Of a stretch of DNA of 46,282 nt, positions 24,361 through 32,314 are shown piece by piece. How positions within the stretch are numbered: the stretch's first letter is position 1; every line of letters starts with the position of its first letter. The position numbers and the translations under genes were made by a program. The notes below the pieces were generated by a model. It was not told the DNA's origin and made no database searches. It worked only from the letters and a program-made list of their open reading frames with translations. The stretch lies in assembly GCA_043101615.1 (NCBI GenBank), contig JBICID010000049.1, positions 1 to 46,282 of the forward strand, in the 5' to 3' direction. Source of the DNA: JBLHKT01 sp043101615 (GTDB lineage: Bacteria; Planctomycetota; Phycisphaerae; Phycisphaerales; UBA1924).

Positions 24361-25662
24361 TCAGCATCCGGCCTGGAATGAGGCGACGTATGCGCCGATG
24401 TCCCCGTTGTCGAGCACGCCGTCGTTGTTGAAGTCGGCGCCCGGGTCCGCTGCGAGGAACAGCGCGACGAAGGCGCCGATGTCGCCGTTGTCCAGCACGC
24501 CGTCGTCGTTGACGTCCGGGGCGCAGTCGGACACGACCGCGTCGCACACGCCCAGGACGTAGACCAGTCTCGTCAGCGATTCCATCACGAACAGGCGCTG
24601 CTCGTCCGGGTCCCAGGCGAAGTCGTACAGGCAGTTGGCACGCGGCCAGGCGGTGATCTCGGCCCCGGCGCCGGCCTCGATCACGAAGGAGACGCTGGTG
24701 CCGTCGCGGCTGGTGATGCGCAGCGATTCGGGCAGGGTGCCCAGGCAGCCGGGCCCGCGGTCGTTCCAGACCACGGCGTCCTGGGCGAGGCAGGGCGCGC
24801 CGTCGATCCAGGCGACGTTGTTGCCGGCGACGAGCGCCTGGTCGGTCGGGTCGTCGATCCGCAGCAGGGCGGTGACGGCGTTGGTCGCGTCGCGCTCGGC
24901 GAGGACGAGGTCCTGCGTGGCCCGGGCCGCGATCGCGCCGTCCGGGTGGAAGGCGAGATCGCGCCAGACAGCATCCAGCCCGCCGGTGGTGTCGATGACG
25001 GGGCCGCTGAGCGCGTTGTACGACGCGGCGAGGTCGCCGGGATCCAGTCCGACCGGTCCTGCGAGTCCGACGTTCTGCCCGGCGGCGGGGTCGGTGGCGC
25101 GGTAGTCGGCCGTGCCGGCGAGCGGCCCGACGGACTGGTCGCTGCGGATGAAGCCGGCGCCGCCGGGCCCGGGGTCCCAGGACGGGCCGGCGATCCCGCT
25201 GCCGGTGGTCGAGCCCGCGACGAGGGTGAGCGCCTCGCCCGGCGCCGTGCGGTTGAAGATCTGGACCTGCCCGGGCGGGGTCGCGGCGCCCAGGTCGTGC
25301 GTCGCGAGCAGGCCGAGCGTGTCGTCGAAGTCGAGCCCCGGGCGCCCGCGCAGGGGCGGCGTGGTGGCGAGGCTGCCGCCCACGGCGCGCACGGCCCACG
25401 AGCCCGGGCCGCCGAGCGCGTTCTGGATCTCGGCGAGCTGCGTCTGGGTGGCCTGGCCGGAGCCGTCGAGACCGCCGACGAAGAGGCTCGACCCGTCCCA
25501 GGCGATGGAGGCGGGGTAGGTGCCGATGTAGACGGCGGGTGCGCCGACGCTGAGCTCGCTGATGTCCAGCGTGTCGAGCAGCTCGAGCGTCAGGTCCTGT
25601 GCGTGCGCGGTGCCGGTGAGCGCGGCACACAGGGGCCACATGGTCAGCATTGGGAATCGCAT
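24361..25662 (-). CDS. Secreted protein with C-terminal tandem dockerin/EF-hand-like units
   Basis: This 433-aa exported protein has a signal peptide (MRFPMLTMWPLCAALTGTAHA) and a beta-rich body without a family I recognise; repeated Gly/Asp-rich strands and 'YDFAWDPDEQRLFVME' suggest a propeller-like or PEP-CTERM-type extracellular fold. Its C-terminus holds two units 'DVNDDGVLDNGDIGAFV' and 'DFNNDGVLDNGDIGAYV', calcium-binding dockerin-like loops, ending in A-G-C. This tail type recurs in the GH16 gene of this window. A Cys pair 'VCDAVVSDC' precedes the tail. The ATG at 25662 is preferred over an upstream in-frame one because it opens the signal peptide and has a GGAGAG site. Confidence 0.75.
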   Translation of the reverse strand: MRFPMLTMWPLCAALTGTAHAQDLTLELLDTLDISELSVGAPAVYIGTYPASIAWDGSSLFVGGLDGSGQATQTQLAEIQNALGGPGSWAVRAVGGSLATTPPLRGRPGLDFDDTLGLLATHDLGAATPPGQVQIFNRTAPGEALTLVAGSTTGSGIAGPSWDPGPGGAGFIRSDQSVGPLAGTADYRATDPAAGQNVGLAGPVGLDPGDLAASYNALSGPVIDTTGGLDAVWRDLAFHPDGAIAARATQDLVLAERDATNAVTALLRIDDPTDQALVAGNNVAWIDGAPCLAQDAVVWNDRGPGCLGTLPESLRITSRDGTSVSFVIEAGAGAEITAWPRANCLYDFAWDPDEQRLFVMESLTRLVYVLGVCDAVVSDCAPDVNDDGVLDNGDIGAFVALFLAADPGADFNNDGVLDNGDIGAYVASFQAGC

Positions 25663-25850
25663 GGCTCTCTCCGGTTTGTCCGGCTGCGGGGGGCGATGGC
25701 CCCATCTACGCCGGCTCGCCGTCCCTGAACGGGCGTTGGCACCACGGTACCACACTCGGGGGACGCCGCGCCGATTTCGTCATATTCTCTGGCGGATCGG
25801 GAGGCGTCGTCACCGATAACTGACCCGACCGGAACACACACGAGGGAACC

Positions 25851-27077
25851 ATGCCGATTGTTCGACTGCTGCTCGCCGTACTGACCGCCTTCTCCTCCGG
25901 CACCGGGTGCGCGTCCGGGTTTTCCGCGGGTGTGCACCGCGACTCGGCCGATCGCGCGTTCCGGGGCATGTGGGTGACGCGCTGGGACTACATCACCCGG
26001 GACGACGTCCGTGAGATCATGGACAACTGCGAGCGTCTGGGTGTCACGGACGTGATCTGGCAGGTGCGGGGGCAGGCGGACGCCTACTACCCCTCCGAGC
26101 TGGAGCCGTGGGGCGAGCACCTGTTCCGGGACCCGAGCGCGCCGGGCGAGGACCCGAAGCCGACGCCTGCGCAGCTCCGCGACGGTCCGGGGTTCGACCC
26201 CCTGGCGCTGGCGGTCAGCGAGGCGCACGCGCGCGGGATGCGTCTGCACGCGTGGGTGAACGTGATGCCTCTGTGGCGCGGGACGACGCCGCCGCTGGCC
26301 CCGGACCACCCGTGGCGGGCCCGCCCGGACCTTCGTCTGAAGGACCGGTCCGGTACCGACCAGCCGCTCAACGACCACTACGTGATCATGAACCCGGCGC
26401 TGGACGACACGCACGACCACATCGTCGCGGTGATGGACGACATCGCGTCTCGGTACAACATCGACGGGCTGCACCTGGACTACATCCGGTTCGTCTCCGA
26501 GCTGCACGAGGAGGCGAAGCTGTACCCCGGCGACCCCGCGACGGTGGCGCTGTTCGAGGCCCAGACCGGCGAGATCTTCACGCAGACCGAGGACGGGCTG
26601 AGGCAGTACCGGCGGTGGGTCCGCGACCGCATCACCACGCTGGTCCGTCGCATCCACGACGAGGTGATCATGCGCCGTCCGGGGCGGATGCTCTCCGCGG
26701 CGGTGTGGCGCCGTCCGGACCTGGCCCAGGGGTACCTGCAGGACGCCGAGCGCTGGCTGCGCCAGGGCCTGCTCGACCTGGCCATCCCGATGATCTACAC
26801 CGACAACGACGCGCAGTACGCGGGCGATCTGGACGCGTGGCGGGCCGCCGCGGGCTCGCAGAGGGACCTCGTCGTGCCCGGTGTGGGCTCGTACAAGCAC
26901 CCGTCCGGTGAGCAGACGCTCCGCCAGCTGGAGTCGTCGGGCTCGCGCGACCGGCACGTGCTGTTCGCGTACTCGACCTACTTCGAGAGCCGCGCTCCGG
27001 ACCTGGACCGGACCGAGGCCGGGCGACGCCTGCGCGAGGCGCACCGGGCACCGCTTCTCCGCGCCGGACGGCCCTGA
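25851..27077 (+). CDS. GHL10-family (DUF187) glycoside-hydrolase-like lipoprotein
   Basis: This 408-aa protein is a member of the glycosyl hydrolase-like 10 family (YngK/FenI type, TIM barrel). It has a lipoprotein-like signal (SSGTGC, Cys20), then 'RGMWVTRWDYITRDDVREI', 'DVIWQVRGQADAYYPSEL', 'ARGMRLHAWVNVMPLWRG', 'YNIDGLHLDYIRFV' (the DYIR(F/Y) signature with likely catalytic Asp) and 'DLAIPMIYTDN'. The family is thought to act on peptidoglycan or other glycans at the cell surface; the substrate is not known. A GAGGGAA site precedes the ATG, and the gene is transcribed divergently from the dockerin-tailed protein with a 188-base gap. Confidence 0.85.
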   Translation: MPIVRLLLAVLTAFSSGTGCASGFSAGVHRDSADRAFRGMWVTRWDYITRDDVREIMDNCERLGVTDVIWQVRGQADAYYPSELEPWGEHLFRDPSAPGEDPKPTPAQLRDGPGFDPLALAVSEAHARGMRLHAWVNVMPLWRGTTPPLAPDHPWRARPDLRLKDRSGTDQPLNDHYVIMNPALDDTHDHIVAVMDDIASRYNIDGLHLDYIRFVSELHEEAKLYPGDPATVALFEAQTGEIFTQTEDGLRQYRRWVRDRITTLVRRIHDEVIMRRPGRMLSAAVWRRPDLAQGYLQDAERWLRQGLLDLAIPMIYTDNDAQYAGDLDAWRAAAGSQRDLVVPGVGSYKHPSGEQTLRQLESSGSRDRHVLFAYSTYFESRAPDLDRTEAGRRLREAHRAPLLRAGRP

Positions 27078-27085
27078 GACCGGTC

Positions 27086-27101
27086 ATCCCGGCGTCGGGA
27101 T
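27086..27101. terminator. Short bidirectional hairpin between convergent genes
   Basis: ATCCCG-GCGT-CGGGAT forms a perfect 6-base stem with a tetraloop in the 23-base gap between the convergent GHL10 and aldehyde dehydrogenase genes; its last base touches the dehydrogenase stop. There is no U-tract on either strand, so termination is only likely. Confidence 0.4.
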
Positions 27102-28528
27102 CACACGTCCCGGACCACCAGCACGCGCGGCTCGGTCATGTGCTCGATCGACGACGCGACGCCCTCACGCCCCAGCCCGGAGTCCTTCACGCCGCCGTAC
27201 GGCATGGCGTCGGCCCGGAAGGAGGGCACGTCGTTGATGACGACGCCCCCGACCTCGAGCCGGTCCCAGGCGCGGTGCATGCGCCGGAGGTCGTTGGTGA
27301 ACACGCCGGCCTGCAGGCCGAAGCGGCTGTCGTTGACGCGGTCCAGCGCCTCGTCGAAGTCGGCGAAGCTCGAGAGGATCACGACCGGCCCGAAGGCCTC
27401 CTCGGCGGCGATGGCCAGATCCGGGCGGACGTTCTCGAGCAGCGTGGGCGGGAACATCGCGCCGCGCCGCTCCCCCCCCACCACGACGCCCGCGCCCGCC
27501 TCGACGGCTTCGTTGATCTTGCCCTCGAGCGATTCGGCCGCGTCCTCGGAGATCATGGGGCCGATGAAGGTGTCGCGGTCTTTCGGGTCGCCGGCCCTGA
27601 GCGTGGAGACCTTGGCCGCGAGCGCGGCCTTCAGGTCGTCGTAGCGCGACTCGTGGACGAGCACGCGCTGCACGCTGATGCAGCTCTGGCCCGACTGGTA
27701 GTATCCGCCGTGCACCAGGCGGGAGACGCAGTCGTCGGTGTCCGTGCCCTCGTCCACGACGCAGGCGGCGTTGCCTCCCAATTCCAGCACGACCGTCTTC
27801 ATGGTCGCCCGCTCGGCGAGCATCTTGCCGACGGAGTCCGAGCCGGTGAAGCTGAGCAGGCGCACCCGCTCGTCGGTCACCAGGGCGTCGCTGTCCTCGC
27901 TGTTCATCGGGAGGATCGAGAAGGTTCCCTTCGGCAGGTCGGTCTCGGCCAGCACGCCGCCGATGAGCAGGGCCCCGATCGGGGTGCGCCGGGTGGGCTT
28001 GAGGACGAAAGGGCAGGCGCACGCGATGGCGGGGGCGACCTTGTGCGCGACCAGGTTGAGCGGGAAGTTGAACGGGGTGATGAAGGAGCAGACGCCGACG
28101 GGCACGCGCCGGACCATGGCGCGGTAGCGCTCGGTTCGGGGCGAGGAGTCGAGGGTCAGCACCGAGCCCGAGTCACGCATGACCAGCTCGGAGGCGATCT
28201 CGAAGGTCTCGACGAGGCGATCCACCTCGCCCTCGGCGTCGGCGATGGGCTTGCCCGCCTCGACACAGAGCGAGTGGGCCAGCTCGTCGCGCCGCTCGCG
28301 GAAGCGGGTCACGCAGTGGCGCAGCACGTCGCGCCGGACGTGCGAGGGGGTCCGGGCGAACGCCAAACGCGCGTCGTGCGCGCTCGCGATCGCCTCGTCG
28401 AGCATGGCCGCGTCGGCCAGCGGGACGCGGCAGACCTCCTCGCCGGAGTACTTGTCGGTGACGGACAGATCGGTGTTGGGGGTCTTGGGCGTGTTGGCGA
28501 GGTACAGGGGGTAGGTAGATTCGAGCAT
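27101..28528 (-). CDS. NAD(P)-dependent aldehyde dehydrogenase
   Basis: This 475-aa enzyme is of the aldehyde dehydrogenase superfamily, closest in feel to lactaldehyde, succinate-semialdehyde or non-phosphorylating glyceraldehyde-3-phosphate dehydrogenases. Motifs: 'PFNFPLNLVAHKVAPA', 'VLKPTRRTP', 'LSFTGSDSVGKMLAE' (cofactor loop), 'VVLELGGNAACVVDEG' (catalytic Glu) and 'YYQSGQSCISVQRVLVH' (catalytic Cys), then 'EEAFGPVVIL' and 'MPYGGVKDSGLGREG'. It oxidises an aldehyde to the acid; the substrate cannot be fixed from sequence. It lies 39 bases downstream of the MgtC-family gene on the same strand. Confidence 0.9.
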   Translation of the reverse strand: MLESTYPLYLANTPKTPNTDLSVTDKYSGEEVCRVPLADAAMLDEAIASAHDARLAFARTPSHVRRDVLRHCVTRFRERRDELAHSLCVEAGKPIADAEGEVDRLVETFEIASELVMRDSGSVLTLDSSPRTERYRAMVRRVPVGVCSFITPFNFPLNLVAHKVAPAIACACPFVLKPTRRTPIGALLIGGVLAETDLPKGTFSILPMNSEDSDALVTDERVRLLSFTGSDSVGKMLAERATMKTVVLELGGNAACVVDEGTDTDDCVSRLVHGGYYQSGQSCISVQRVLVHESRYDDLKAALAAKVSTLRAGDPKDRDTFIGPMISEDAAESLEGKINEAVEAGAGVVVGGERRGAMFPPTLLENVRPDLAIAAEEAFGPVVILSSFADFDEALDRVNDSRFGLQAGVFTNDLRRMHRAWDRLEVGGVVINDVPSFRADAMPYGGVKDSGLGREGVASSIEHMTEPRVLVVRDV

Positions 28529-28567
28529 GCTTCATCCTACGTGGCGGACCCGATCGGCTCAGGCCGC

Positions 28568-29809
28568 TCATGCCCACAGCGTGAGGAGTCCCGCTCCGAA
28601 GAGCAGGCTCACGCCGAACATGACCAGGACGCGACGCAGCAGGCGTCGCCCGCCGAGCACGCCCACGGCCCCGAGCTTGAACAGCAGATTCGCGAGACCT
28701 CCGACCAGTATGAGTCGCCATCCGGTTGAGACATCGAGGTTTCCGGAGTTCATCAGCTGAGCGCTCGAGAGCGTGATGGCGTCCATGTCGGTCAGCCCGG
28801 AGAGGGCCGCGACGGCGTACATCCCGAGCTCGCCGTAGTGATCGCGGACGACCGCGACGCCGAACAGCACCGCCGCGTAGAGCAGACCGAAGACGACCGC
28901 CGCCTTGAGATCGGACGGGGGCGTCACGCTCCGCTCCCGGGTCGCCTCGGGGCGTGAGACGAGGAAGGCCGCCGCGCAGACGGCCGCCATGAACGCCATC
29001 ATCGCCCCGAGCGGGCCGGCCACCCCTGCCAGCCTCGTCGGGGCGACCAGTGCGATCTCGACCAGCACGCGTGCGAACACGACGGTAGAGGCGATCATGA
29101 TCACGATCGACGAGTTGGTGGCGTCGGCTCCGGCCGAACCGGCGCGTCTGGCGAAACTCACGGTCGTCGCCGTGCTCGAGATCAGTCCGCCGAGCACCCC
29201 GGCCAGGACCGTGCCGGTCCGCGCGCTCAGCAGCCGCTGGGCCACGTACGCCGCCATGCTGATACCGACAATCAGCACGACCATCAGCCAGATCTCGCGC
29301 GGGTTCAGGACGCCGTACGGGCCGTACGACTCGTTCGGGAGCACGGGGAGGATGACCATCCCGATGATCACGAGGCGCAGCACGGCGCGGACGTCGCTCT
29401 GGCCCATCCTCTGCACGAACACGTGCAGCGGGCGCTTCCAGTGCAGCAGCACCGCGACCACGCCGGTTGTCACCACGCCGACCGGCGCGTGCCCGAGCGT
29501 GACGCCGGCCCCGACCATGAACATGACGAGTCCGGCGATCTCCGTGGTCATCCCGGCGCCGCCCCCGCCACGCTCGGTGTGGATACGGTTGCCCATCCAG
29601 AACATGCCCGCGACCGCGAGCAGGCCCGCCCCGATCGTCCACGCGCCACCAGGCCCGGCGGCGACCGACCCGCACAACGCGCCGAGGAGTGCGATCAGCG
29701 CGAACGTCCGGATCCCGGCGACCTTCGCCTCGGACCACTCCCGCTCCAGCCCGACGAGCAGTCCGAGACCCAGTGCGATCCCGAGTTGGCCGACGAGTTC
29801 CAGGTCCAC
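28568..29809 (-). CDS. MgtC/SapB family membrane protein with DUF4010 domain
   Basis: This 413-aa integral membrane protein starts with the MgtC/SapB signature 'LGIALGLGLLVGLEREWS' and 'GIRTFALIALLGALCG', followed by further hydrophobic segments and a DUF4010 C-terminal half ('GVLGGLISSTATTVSFARRA', 'GLTDMDAITLSSAQ'). About ten or more membrane spans are apparent. The molecular function of this architecture is not established; MgtC relatives are linked to Mg stress and virulence, but DUF4010 versions are poorly studied. It is followed on the same strand by the aldehyde dehydrogenase. Confidence 0.85.
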   Translation of the reverse strand: MDLELVGQLGIALGLGLLVGLEREWSEAKVAGIRTFALIALLGALCGSVAAGPGGAWTIGAGLLAVAGMFWMGNRIHTERGGGGAGMTTEIAGLVMFMVGAGVTLGHAPVGVVTTGVVAVLLHWKRPLHVFVQRMGQSDVRAVLRLVIIGMVILPVLPNESYGPYGVLNPREIWLMVVLIVGISMAAYVAQRLLSARTGTVLAGVLGGLISSTATTVSFARRAGSAGADATNSSIVIMIASTVVFARVLVEIALVAPTRLAGVAGPLGAMMAFMAAVCAAAFLVSRPEATRERSVTPPSDLKAAVVFGLLYAAVLFGVAVVRDHYGELGMYAVAALSGLTDMDAITLSSAQLMNSGNLDVSTGWRLILVGGLANLLFKLGAVGVLGGRRLLRRVLVMFGVSLLFGAGLLTLWA

Positions 29810-29898
29810 GGCGTCACCCCGCTACCACCCTATTTTAGCTGGGCGCACTGTGAACCGCCGGGTCCGTAGCGGCCCGGGTGCCCACGGGGCGTGCACCA

Positions 29899-30141
29899 TC
29901 AACGGGATCGGCGGGTCGCGAGCGCAATTGCAAACGCGATGCCGGCAAGCGTCAGCGGGATGAGCGCGTACCGCAGGAGCCGCCAGCCGTACACGCGGTT
30001 CTCGTGCGGCCCGACGTCGGCGACGACCCCGAGGAGCCCCAGCACCCCGAAGAAGACGCACGCGAGGGACAGAACCAAGAAGACCACACCCGCCCATACA
30101 AGGGCCTTCGTCAGCCCGCCGGTTGGTCTCGGAGTGGCCAT
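29899..30141 (-). CDS. Small two-span membrane protein, unknown function
   Basis: This 80-aa protein has two clear hydrophobic segments ('LVWAGVVFLVLSLACVFF...' and 'ALIPLTLAGIAFAIALA') separated by a short polar loop, with a basic C-terminus (TRRSR). I do not recognise a family. It sits between the GH16 gene, 33 bases upstream on the same strand, and the MgtC-family gene. The coding call rests on its amphipathic membrane-protein composition and intact frame. Confidence 0.5.
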   Translation of the reverse strand: MATPRPTGGLTKALVWAGVVFLVLSLACVFFGVLGLLGVVADVGPHENRVYGWRLLRYALIPLTLAGIAFAIALATRRSR

Positions 30142-30174
30142 GGAACGCTCGGGAACGCCGCGCCGGGCGCGTGA

Positions 30175-31656
30175 TCAGCACCCCGACAGGTACGCCTGCA
30201 CGAACGCACCGATGTCGCCGTTGTCAAGGATTCCGTCGGCGTTGAAGTCCGCGCTGGGCGCCCCGCCCAGGAACAGGGCGACGAAGTACCCGATGTCTCC
30301 GTTGTCGAGGATGCCGTCGCCGTTGGTGTCGGCCTCGCAGAGCTCGACCGTTTCAAACGTGACGCCGTCGATGAACACGGCCCCGCCCGGGTTCGAGGCT
30401 GGCTGCCGGAACAGCAGCGTCACCCGGGCCTCCACCGCGTCGTCCGGCACGATGCCCGAGACCTCCGAATAGGACCACGTGTCCTCCGGCGACCCGCCGT
30501 CGGCGACCGTCGTGGCGTATTCCTCGAGGAAGTACTCCGACTCGTACGGTGCGCCCGCCTGGCTGTAGAACTCGACCTTGAGCAGTGCGGTGTTCGAGGT
30601 GCCCGCGACGGAATCCTCGGAGCGTGTCAGGGCATGCGTGCCGGCGGTGAAGCTCGACCCGCCCGTGACCGCAACATTCTGGAAGGCCCCCGAGTAGTTC
30701 TCCGCGCCGTTGAACTGGCCGTACAGCTTGAGCGAGCGGGCGCCGTCGTTGGCGGTGCCCCAGTCCGAGGTGACGTTGCCGATGGTGTTGCCGAAGCGGG
30801 ACCAGTCGGCCATGGCGCCGTCGCCGGCCTCGAAGCCCGCGTCGGCGATGAGCGAGACGGGGGGCTCGACCCACTCGGGGCGTTGCCAGACGCGGACGTA
30901 GTCGATCTCAAAGGTGGAAGGAAACGGGGTCGTCCAGTCGGGGTAGCCCGAATAGTCACCGCCGACCGCGAGGTTGAGGATGATGCTCTTCGCGGTGCCG
31001 GGGATGCCCACCGCGGGCTCGTAGACGCGGTAGTGCTCAACACCGTCGACGAAGAAGCCGACGGTGCCGACGTCCCACTCGACCGCGTAGTCGTGGAAGC
31101 CCTGCGTGAAATCGGCGCCGCTCTCGTAGGCGCTCGACACGTACTGGCGAGACGCGGCGTCCCACCCCCAGTGCACGGCGCTGCTCATGCGGTACGGGAG
31201 GTCGCCGCGGGCCTCCATGATGTCGATCTCCCCGCCCTGCGGCCACGGCGTCGTCCGCGGCAGCAGCCAGATGGCGGGCCAGAAGCCCCGGCCGTACGGG
31301 AGCTTGGCACGGACCTCGACGCGCCCGTAGCTCCACTCCTGCCAGGTTCGAACGAGGCCGGAGTTGTACTCGCGCCCGAAGGACCAGTTCGGATCTCGAT
31401 CGGCTCGGAGTCTGAGCATGCCGCCCCCGACGGAGACCTGGTTGGGGTGGTAGTACTGCGACTCGTTGTTGTTCTCGCCGGGCCAGTTCGCCACCTGCCA
31501 CACGCCGTAGTTGATGGACCCGCCGTCGAACTGGTCCTCGAAGATCGGGGTGCCCCAGCCGGGCGGGATCACCGGACCGGCCGCGAAGGACGCCGGAGCG
31601 ATGGTGACCCCGGTTGTCGCTGCGAGAACGGTCGCGAAGGCTGTATGACTCCCCAT
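30175..31656 (-). CDS. Secreted GH16 beta-glucanase with CBM-like and dockerin-like C-terminus
   Basis: This 493-aa protein has a signal peptide (cleavage after SFA), then a GH16 catalytic domain to about residue 255. The signature 'GGEIDIMEARG' carries the nucleophile Glu143 and acid/base Glu148; 'RVEVRAKLPYGRGFWPAIW' and 'EIDYVRVWQ' frame the fold. Residues ~270-435 look like a beta-sandwich carbohydrate-binding module ('AGFEAGDGAMADWSRFG', 'VFIDGVTFETVE'). The tail has two dockerin-like units ('DTNGDGILDNGDIGYFV', 'DFNADGILDNGDIGAFV') ending S-G-C. Laminarin or a similar beta-1,3-glucan is the likely substrate (family inference); agar or porphyran cannot be excluded. A GGAGG site lies 9 bases before the ATG. 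Confidence 0.9.
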   Translation of the reverse strand: MGSHTAFATVLAATTGVTIAPASFAAGPVIPPGWGTPIFEDQFDGGSINYGVWQVANWPGENNNESQYYHPNQVSVGGGMLRLRADRDPNWSFGREYNSGLVRTWQEWSYGRVEVRAKLPYGRGFWPAIWLLPRTTPWPQGGEIDIMEARGDLPYRMSSAVHWGWDAASRQYVSSAYESGADFTQGFHDYAVEWDVGTVGFFVDGVEHYRVYEPAVGIPGTAKSIILNLAVGGDYSGYPDWTTPFPSTFEIDYVRVWQRPEWVEPPVSLIADAGFEAGDGAMADWSRFGNTIGNVTSDWGTANDGARSLKLYGQFNGAENYSGAFQNVAVTGGSSFTAGTHALTRSEDSVAGTSNTALLKVEFYSQAGAPYESEYFLEEYATTVADGGSPEDTWSYSEVSGIVPDDAVEARVTLLFRQPASNPGGAVFIDGVTFETVELCEADTNGDGILDNGDIGYFVALFLGGAPSADFNADGILDNGDIGAFVQAYLSGC

Positions 31657-31695
31657 GCTGACGCACCTCCGTATACCCGCCGAGAGGGGGACGGC

Positions 31696-31714
31696 ATCAT
31701 ACTGTCGGAACAGT
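31696..31714 (-). promoter_or_regulatory. Palindrome and -10-like element upstream of GH16
   Basis: A perfect inverted repeat ACTGT-N4-ACAGT (31701-31714) overlaps a TATGAT hexamer (minus strand, 31696-31701) about 40-60 bases upstream of the GH16 start. The arrangement fits an operator overlapping a -10 element; no good -35 hexamer was found 16-18 bases upstream. Confidence 0.35.
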
Positions 31715-31813
31715 TACGGTTGTGCTTTGCCGGCCGCATATTCCATTCGGAGGCCCGAGAACGGGGACGCCAGGAGGAACCGACCGGGAGCATGCGGGCA
31801 CGACGGTGTGCCT

Positions 31814-31847
31814 ACAAAAACGCCGCGGGCACAATGCCAGCGGCGTT
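31814..31847 (-). terminator. Rho-independent terminator of the tRNA-Asp gene
   Basis: On the minus strand AACGCCGC and GCGGCGTT form a perfect 8-base stem with a 12-base loop, running straight into a T5 stretch. It begins 8 bases after the tRNA 3' end, so it is the natural terminator. Confidence 0.8.
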
Positions 31848-31854
31848 GAAAAAG

Positions 31855-31928
<74 letters not shown>

Positions 31929-31962
31929 AAGTTGTCAGGTCTCGGTTGCCCGAGAGTCAAGA

Positions 31963-31990
31963 AAGGTAGGCCCCAAACCGCCTGTGTCAA
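31963..31990 (-). promoter_or_regulatory. Sigma-70-type promoter of tRNA-Asp
   Basis: The minus strand shows a consensus -35 TTGACA (31985-31990) and, after 16 bases, TACCTT (31963-31968) as a degenerate -10. Transcription would start near 31955, about 27 bases before the mature tRNA 5' end. The perfect -35 and the position make this the best promoter visible in the window. Confidence 0.55.
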
Positions 31991-32006
31991 GCCCCCCGGA
32001 GGGGGC
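31991..32006 (-). terminator. GC hairpin downstream of the 68-aa membrane protein gene
   Basis: GCCCCC-CGGA-GGGGGC forms a 6-base GC stem directly upstream of the tRNA promoter and about 70 bases after the stop at 32076. There is no U-tract; it likely separates the envelope gene pair from the tRNA unit. Confidence 0.4.
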
Positions 32007-32075
32007 AATCGCCCGCGTTCCGGGCCGGGCCCGCGTGACCGGTCTCGGACGCGGGGAGTTTCGGTCCGAGAGCCC

Positions 32076-32282
32076 TCAGTCGTCGATCGAGATCTGGATG
32101 CGGGCGGGGTCCTGCACGCTCAGGGGGTTGGTGGAGGGGGCCACCTGGGAGTTGGCCCAATAGAGGACGGCGCATCCGACCAGCATCGCGAGGCTGGCGA
32201 CGAACATGAGGGCGGTGAACACGTCTGGGGTGGGCCCGCTGCGTCCGCGTCCCCCGGGCATCTGCATTCCGAACTGGCTCAT
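32076..32282 (-). CDS. Small single-span membrane protein, unknown function
   Basis: This 68-aa protein has a Gly/Arg-rich polar N-terminus (MSQFGMQMPGGRGRSGP), one membrane segment ('VFTALMFVASLAMLVGCAVLYW') and a short polar C-terminus ending IQISIDD. No family is recognised. It is 32 bases downstream of the coiled-coil protein gene, same strand, so the two probably form one operon and may act together at the inner membrane. The ATG at 32282 is chosen for its AGGAG site; an upstream in-frame start at 32339 would overlap the neighbour's stop region and adds residues with no hydrophobic or conserved character. Confidence 0.6.
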   Translation of the reverse strand: MSQFGMQMPGGRGRSGPTPDVFTALMFVASLAMLVGCAVLYWANSQVAPSTNPLSVQDPARIQISIDD

Positions 32283-32314
32283 GGGAAGGCTCCTGTCGAG
32301 GTCGTGGCGGGGGA

